Source of the DNA: Syngnathus acus
Taxonomy: Eukaryota > Chordata > Actinopteri > Syngnathiformes > Syngnathidae
Assembly (NCBI RefSeq): GCF_901709675.1
Contig: NC_051089.1
Span: forward strand, 15,115,976-15,179,975
Direction: 5' to 3'
Length of the DNA: 64,000 bases
Shown here: positions 58,301 to 64,000 of the stretch, in pieces
Position numbering within the stretch: the first letter of the stretch is position 1
How the letters are laid out: every line of letters begins with the position of its first letter
Notes under the pieces: generated by a model
Told to the model about the DNA's origin: nothing
Seen by the model: only the letters and a program-made list of their open reading frames with translations
Databases searched by the model: none
Position numbers and translations under genes: made by a program

Positions 58301-61300
58301 AGGATATAGAGTGTGTACCACAAGTGGGTATTTTATTTGTCTCAATCCGTTCAATCAGTATGACTACAATGGGCGTTGTCGTACTGTTTTTTTCTTTTGT
58401 ATTCCTCAGGTGTGCAAGTATTCCGAATGGACTCGCCCGATCATTGTTGACATGACTGAGTTGGCTCTCTGCGCTGAAAGGGACCCAAAAAACTTCACCT
58501 CCAAAGTCTGCTCCGATGAGACAGTCCTTCAGAACCTGATGACTAACCAAGACAACACTTGGTTGATTAAGTATTGTGCCAACCATTCAAATCAAGGTGA
58601 AGATGGGGAGGGAGACGGTGATGGGACAGGATTCGACCCTGCGGAGCAGTGCCAGTATACCACCTGGAGCGTAGCCCTCCCAGATGCCGTGCTTTTGACC
58701 CTCTGCTGGGAGCATGATCAGTTCCACTTTGTCTCTTCTATCTGCTCTGATCATGCCCTTCTCTTCCTGCTGGAACATGAGCCCTCGAGCATGTGGGTGA
58801 GCGCCATGTGCTCCACATACAGCAACCAAACGACCATAAGTAACAAAACCTCCGAGGAACTTTGTCTGGCCAAAGAATTATTGAAGCATTTCAATTGGAC
58901 CTGTCCTGTTAATGTCACCGCAGTCTGCCAGCCAGGGGCAAGCCAGGACACGGTCATGCGATTGATTATACGCTGCTTGGCTGACAGTCTGAGATCCAGG
59001 ATGGGGCATCTACTGACTCCATCTGTAGCTGCGGTGTTGGAACAAGCTGTTAGCACTTCTGTTGTGGTCTTGCTAGCAATAGAAGAGATTCAGAACACTT
59101 CCCTCCATGTCATCAAGAACATCCGAATTAGCGTCCTGGACTCTGTAGTTCGTTATCTTGAAGGGGAGAACAACTTTGAAAAAAAGAGGGTCTTGCTGCA
59201 CTGTTTTGGGGTAAGACAGATACACTTTCATATTTGAGGTATATTAAAATGATCCATTCCCTTAACATAGGTTGATTTCAAGGATGTAACAACTCACTCA
59301 AGCCCCGATTTGATTCGAGTTGCTTTTCCCAATTTCAATTTGATTTTCTTTCTTTCGTTCTTTCTTTCTTTCTTTCGTTACAAAATGAATGTGTCATTTT
59401 ACAACTTAATTTTGTCTTTGTCACAAACAATAACTTTTTATAACAAAAGCACAGCATTCGCACAGTAAGGCACATTGACCTTTTAGGTTTACAGTATGAT
59501 ATGTGAGATCACCCAAAAAAATCTCAGAGGTTGGTGCAGTGAAACCTTTATGTCATCTTAACTGTCTTGCTGTGATTATTTACAGACAATACTGACTAAC
59601 TTGATGGAGACGGCCCGGGATGGAACCAGTCATGAATATCTCATTATTAAGGTACGTACTAGCTGCATCTTGAATGATTTGTTCCTTTTTTTAAAATATT
59701 TCTTCCTTTTTGTGTTTGTAGGAATACTTCAACATACCATTGGCCAGCTTAAAATCAGTGCTTAGTGATTTGCACTTCACAACCGTCAGGCTGATCCTCC
59801 AATATTATACAAGAAATAAGCATACACTGAAGGTGATTATGTTGTTCCCCTTCTTCCTTGGTTTCATCAGTGCAAATGATGTCACAGTGCAAAGTGTCCC
59901 ACTTCTGTCGACTCACAACTGGCGTTACTTGTGTTACCCCAGCTGACAAATAACTACCTGTCCACCCTGGCATCTGTGCTGTTCAAAAGCCATCTGGCAA
60001 AGGATGCAAATCTGTTTTCAGAGCTGGCTCCCCTTTTGAATGCAGCCAGTCCTACTGACATCTACAGTTTGCCCTCTCTGCAAAACAACCCTAATGTGTA
60101 AGAGATGCAATGTTTACTTATTGTATTTAGTAAACACAGTCACGTTCGTCACCAATCATCAGTAAGCGGCGCACAGGCATGTTCAAATGAGATCCTATGC
60201 ATGGGGCATATGTAAGCCATAATGTGTTTGCATTTTGAAATGATGATAATCCTCAAATCTGTTTTGGTAATGTCAGTTGATATATTTTTTATTGTGGTTC
60301 TAGTTGCCCCATGTAGCTAAATAAACAAAATATTGAAAATATCAATATTAAAATATGATCACACAAATGAATCTGCACTATTCTACATTACTGTAAATCA
60401 CAACAACATTGTTATTTACGTATACTTGTCTGACAATGTCAGTCAAAGATATATTTTTTTTATTATCTGTTTACAATGTAAAAGGGGTGTCAAACTCATT
60501 TTTTTTGCGGGCCTCATTGTAGCCATAGCTTCTTTCGGAGGGCCATTATGACTGTCAACCCAAATAAATGTATGAGCACCTCATATTATATACAGTAAAA
60601 GCTACAAAACAAACTGACAAATAACTCGTTTTCAAATCAGACAAGTAAAAACTGGTCAAATATTAAAAAAAAAAAAGATATTAAAAGTGAAGACAATTTG
60701 CAATTCTAGTAATGACACACAAATTTGATGCACAATTTGTCTTCGCGGGCCACATAAAATGATGTGGCGGGCCGTATCTGAATTTGACACCTGTGGTTTA
60801 CATCTATTTGTTGATTTAGTTGTTGTTGATGCTCAGAATTTCAGATTTTTACCTGAATGCCCCAAAAAATAATTTAACTACTTATGTCACATAGTTGTAC
60901 ACATTGATATGTATTTTTTTTTCACAGGAGGGAAACAATAAACAACAACTTGGGCCATATGTCTGCGGATCAGCAGCGAGCTTTTGGATTGTGGTACAGT
61001 AAAATTTTGCCGCCCTCCAACATCACCACAGCTTATCAGTCACTCATCAGGGACACTGGAAATGTGATAACTTACCTGCCCTTCCACAACTTCCAACACC
61101 TCTCACCTGCTCAGGTAACAGTCCTCTGATCTGCGACACCACACTGGGAAACCTGATGCTGTCACTTGGATTTGTCTCAGGCTAGACTTACCTGTCACAG
61201 ACTACACAACCCTTGTGTTCCCCTTGATTGAGCTTGCAGTTTATTTCTAAAGAAATCATCACATTAGAATACTGTATACTTCAAAATATAAGTTGCATTT

Positions 61301-63939
61301 GTATGTTCTTGTTCGCCCTCTGCTTGTGTGGGTTTTCACCCAGTACTCCAGCTTCTTCTCCAATCCCCTAAAAATGTTGGGTGTAAGAAAAATGTAAGAC
61401 TCTAAATTGTCCGTAGTTCCTTTGTTTACATTACAGAAATTATCCACAAGTTTATCATAAATAATGCTTCAAGCCTATGACAAAATGCATACCCTTGTGG
61501 TGGGACATGGGTATGTACGTAACCATTAAAACAAAACAAAAAAGATGTCATTAATTTTCTTGTGAATGTATCTCGGTGAAGGCTTGTCCTCTGTTAAACA
61601 CAACTGTGGTTTCTAATTTTTATTTCACAATGTTTGTCCGTAGTTATTAGATGGACTGGATGTATTGCAAAGAAACAGCCTGACTTCCTTGAAGCAGGAA
61701 TTTGTGTCACAGAGCATCATTGGCACCTACAAAAACTTGACTGCTCACGACTTCATCAGGTGAGGCAATCCTGCAGAGTCCACTGCAACATTTTGTGTAT
61801 CAACCCATGACTTCTACACTTTGCTTTTGTGTTGGTTTTTATTTTAAATGTTTTGTGTGGTGTACTGTAAACTCACCAAACACTTAAAGAGGTACAATAT
61901 TTGCATCTAATTATCCATCCGTCCATCCGTCCATCCATCCATCCATCCATCCATCCATCCATCCATCCATCCATCCATCCATCCATCCATCCATCCATCC
62001 ATCCATCCATCCATCCATCCATCCATCACCTGAAGGACTTAACAAAACAGCTTCATTCAAAACTCTTACACCAAGATTGGCATGTTCAATTATGCTTGAC
62101 ATTTTAAGAAAGGCATTAATTTAACAATATATTTATTCTTGCATTTGAAGTTTTTATTGGCGACCAACTGCACAAACCTATAAGTATTAATATGAAAAAT
62201 TTCCAGCACAATTGGGCTGTTGACTGTGTCTGTGATTTTAGGCTGGGCAGTCTCTCATGCCTGGCAGAGCCAAGTGACCTCCTGGCATACCAAGGCAGTC
62301 AGGCTTTCGGAGTAATCTGGGATGTCATCGTGAACTGCACACATGACGGACGCACCCTACCGAGTCACTTTGTAAGGAACAGCCGCATGGATTTGAGCCG
62401 CCTTCACTGTTTTGTTTCCTTAACGTGATTTCATTCTTGAAATGAAATGACCTTCAGATGTCCTCCTTGCAGACCTCCAGTCTGTTACTGAACAGCACTG
62501 AGTTAAAGAGCCCATCCTCACTCAGTTCAAAGAGACTGGCAGACATTGCACACCTTCTGCCCTCCCTGGGAGCGACTTTCCTGCAGGGCCTCTCCCCGCC
62601 GCAGCTACTTGAAGCACTTCCTGCCCTCAAAGCAGTGTCTTTCACTCCTGCACAGGTAAAGAGGTGCATACAACGTCGAGATTTTACAGGATGAGGCGCA
62701 TGTCAGTTCTTGGACCTCAAGAGGCTTGGTTCTCTTGTCTCAGCCTCACAGATGCTGTTTTGGCCTGATATGCAGAATATGTAATTATTCTACACCCAAA
62801 ACTTTTGCGCACTTAAACACTACTGATAAGATAAACCAATTGGTTTTCTTGTTTTCCTGTGTGTAATAGAAATTAATTTTTTTTTTTTAAAAATGTTGCC
62901 ATTGTAAGTTTGGGAACTCGAGTCACTACAGTAGTTTGTTGTAGCATTTGTTTTAGACCTCTACAGGTTCACTTTTTATTGATGTTTCATTTTGTATGTA
63001 TTGCAGGCTTCCTTAATTGTTGACAAGCTGTCAACTATCGACACAGTAAGTTTTTTTCTTCTCCTCAAAATGAAACTTGCGCTGCAGTGCTTTTGTCCTG
63101 ACCTCCATGCCCTCTTCCCCTGTCAAGCTGAGCGCTCCAGGCCGCCTCCAGGAGCTCGGCTCTATCGCCGTGGGAGTAAAGACGGAGACGTTATTGATGC
63201 TGACATCTGACAGGCTGCTGTCATCACTACCTGATATGGCGCAACACTCGGCAGGCCTCACTCCACCACAAGCAAATGCCATTGCCACCAAACTATGGGT
63301 ACAACTCATCAAAAATGAGACATATCCGTGAGCTTCTGGTTCCAAAGTCTTTACAACGGGCTACTGCTGCAGTTTTTATTTCTTTTACTTTGCTATGCCA
63401 GACCTTGCCAACTTTGCAGCACAGGTTACCAGGATCCATCATTTTATGCTTTACCTTTATTCTAACCAGGGCTTTCCAGAGGTGATCGACTGGTTGGACG
63501 ATGTTGAGCCACTGCTTTGTTGCACTCCACTTCTTAGTGTACTGCCCAGAGCTCGCCCACTAATGACCAACATCTCCAGTGCATCCACTAAACCCTGGAA
63601 CACACAGCAGGTTTCACACAGCTCAACTCCTTTCAGCATTGCTTGACTTAGTAAATGTGGCCATATTAATAACGCCCCTAGTAGATGTGTATTGTGTGTC
63701 CAATAGTTACTAAATTAATAAATTGCAAAGTAATGTCACTGTTGCTGTAAATCGACTTGCTCTGAAACAACAAAGTCCAATTTTCATTGTTTTTCATCAC
63801 AGTGAGTGATGATGCAAAGTCATTGCAAGTTGCCACAATTAACTGACACACCATAAAACGTTTTCATATTTTTTCCCTAGGCTAAAGCGATAGTGAAATC
63901 AGAGCTGGATTCAAAATCAAATCTTCACAGTGATTTTTT
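55281..63939 (+). CDS. strc: Stereocilin, 5' sixteen exons; 3' end outside window
   Basis: Join: 55281-55314, 55995-56648, 56732-56756, 57015-58323, 58410-59210, 59586-59651, 59722-59832, 59943-60097, 60928-61114, 61644-61759, 62242-62371, 62458-62655, 63007-63045, 63128-63298, 63470-63610, 63881-63939. 4196 nt in continuous phase give 1398 residues; human stereocilin is about 1775, so roughly a fifth is missing downstream. The N-terminus [17 protein letters not shown] is a short signal peptide. Residues about 391-808 hold six four-cysteine modules, followed by helical mesothelin/otoancorin-type superhelix repeats. The stretch [21 protein letters not shown] followed by TPAQ aligns with human [21 protein letters not shown]...TPAQ, and [11 protein letters not shown] with RLGPLACFLSP. 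By family knowledge it is secreted and forms the top connectors between hair-cell stereocilia and the attachment to the tectorial/otolithic membrane. STRC loss causes deafness DFNB16. Some acceptors (62458, 63128) have nearby in-frame alternatives. Confidence 0.88.
55315..55994 (+). other. strc intron 1
   Basis: 680 bp, nothing recognised. Confidence 0.5.
55995..56648 (+). CDS. strc: strc exon 2: N-terminal globular region
   Basis: 654 nt (about 218 residues), helical and Ser/Thr-rich. It includes [28 protein letters not shown] and [17 protein letters not shown]. Little can be recognised beyond similarity in style to the helical N-terminus of stereocilin. Confidence 0.8.
57015..58323 (+). 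CDS. strc: strc exon 4: cysteine modules R1-R4
   Basis: A 1309-nt exon. After a Leu-rich helical part ([20 protein letters not shown]) it encodes four tandem modules of pattern C-x-Y-x2-W-x(12-15)-C-x12-C-x21-C at 57472-57636, 57679-57849, 57898-58062 and 58123-58284. Linkers are Pro-rich and contain potential N-glycosylation sites. It ends in phase 0 at gtgggt. Confidence 0.88.
58410..59210 (+). CDS. strc: strc exon 5: cysteine modules R5-R6 and following helices
   Basis: 801 nt, phase 0 to 0. Modules R5 (58413-58577) and R6 (58650-58811) share the exon-4 spacing. They are separated by an acidic Gly/Asp/Glu linker ([12 protein letters not shown]). The exon continues with [14 protein letters not shown] and a helical stretch. 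The 86-nt intron before it stays open in frame for some distance, but the donor/acceptor pair restores the repeat register exactly. Confidence 0.87.
59211..59585 (+). other. strc intron with (CTTT)n
   Basis: 375 bp. A short imperfect (CTTT)n lies at about 59346-59380. Confidence 0.6.
60098..60927 (+). other. strc intron with hAT-like element
   Basis: 830 bp, of which 60482-60796 is a dispersed element. The rest is AT-rich. Confidence 0.55.
60482..60796. mobile_element. hAT-like MITE (ggggtgtcaaactca / tttgacacctg ends)
   Basis: The left end aaggggtgtcaaactcattt and the right end gaatttgacacctgtg are inverted. Internal gcgggcc motifs and gtcttcgcgggccacataaa are typical of a common fish repeat. 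No clean target duplication is visible. Confidence 0.6.
61115..61643 (+). other. strc intron with repeat fragment
   Basis: 529 bp. 61300-61416 (gtgtgggttttcacccagta, then ctccagcttcttctccaatc and actctaaattgtccgtag) is a degenerate fish dispersed repeat of the kind that usually follows the unit at 32081. Confidence 0.5.
61760..62241 (+). other. strc intron with (ATCC)n
   Basis: 482 bp including the microsatellite at 61914-62027. Otherwise AT-rich. Confidence 0.6.
61914..62027. repeat. (ATCC)n microsatellite
   Basis: About 28 CCAT/ATCC units, slightly imperfect (CCGT) at the left edge. Confidence 0.97.
62458..63298 (+). CDS. strc: strc exons 12-14: stereocilin-diagnostic helical repeats
   Basis: Exons 62458-62655, 63007-63045 and 63128-63298 encode [68 protein letters not shown] and [15 protein letters not shown]. 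The order FLQ-L-PQL-LP-L-TPAQ matches human stereocilin and is the strongest identity evidence. Exon 62458 has a second in-frame acceptor 15 nt downstream (ttgcag, ending 62472). Confidence 0.88.
62656..63006 (+). other. strc intron
   Basis: 351 bp with a T/A tract near 62877-62892. Nothing else recognised. Confidence 0.5.
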
Positions 63940-64000
63940 GTAAGTATATTTTAAAAAATAGAATTACATTTGAACACCATCTAGTACAGTCTGTGTATCA

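Noticed and set aside
56547-59056. Minus-strand frames opposite the strc exons
   Set aside because: Shadows of the real coding exons; the plus-strand reading gives the conserved stereocilin sequence and consistent splice phases.

Overview
This is vertebrate nuclear DNA, almost certainly from a teleost fish and probably a percomorph. The evidence is intron-rich protein-coding genes with canonical GT-AG splice sites, very long dinucleotide and tetranucleotide microsatellites, and several dispersed repeats that I recognise as typical of fish genomes. I see no prokaryotic or viral gene, no CRISPR array and no complete tRNA or rRNA gene. I cannot name the species from sequence alone.

All four genes lie on the + strand. 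(1) About 1-31650: the 3' part of an ENTREP/FAM189-family gene, most likely entrep2. It is a four-helix CD20-like membrane protein with PPxY motifs. Eleven exons (3149-31031) are visible and the first exon or exons lie upstream. (2) 34188-43106: golm2 (formerly casc4), a type II Golgi membrane coiled-coil protein, complete in ten coding exons (about 475 residues). (3) About 44.7 kb-54.6 kb: ctdspl2, a nuclear HAD/FCP1-type phosphatase. It has twelve coding exons (47726-51791, 468 residues), at least one noncoding 5' exon and a long 3' tail. (4) 55281-63939 and beyond: the 5' part of strc (stereocilin), sixteen exons and 1398 complete residues before the window ends.

The genes are not a functional operon. 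They are neighbours by descent: ENTREP2, GOLM2, CTDSPL2 and STRC all lie on human 15q, so the block looks like conserved vertebrate synteny. ENTREP acts with WW-domain ubiquitin ligases in endocytosis, GOLM2 sits in the Golgi, CTDSPL2 dephosphorylates proteins in the nucleus, and stereocilin is an extracellular hair-bundle protein.

The rest is introns and spacers filled with repeats. The main ones are a 188-bp (TG)n tract, a 675-bp (ATGG)n array broken by five identical 23-bp spacers, two hAT-type MITEs with 7/8- and 8/8-bp target-site duplications, and six elements or fragments sharing a related terminal-repeat core (CCGTA..TTT.CGG.CTATAAG.CGC). There are also a foldback element, a 163-bp intronic tandem duplication and several degenerate LINE/SINE-like fragments.

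The most interesting protein-level observation is six tandem four-cysteine modules with nearly invariant spacing in the N-terminal half of stereocilin. The most interesting regulatory observations are two very short upstream ORFs in the ctdspl2 leader and repeat arrays that abut 5' splice sites in the ENTREP gene. All exon boundaries were read by eye from splice consensus and reading phase. None has been confirmed with transcripts.
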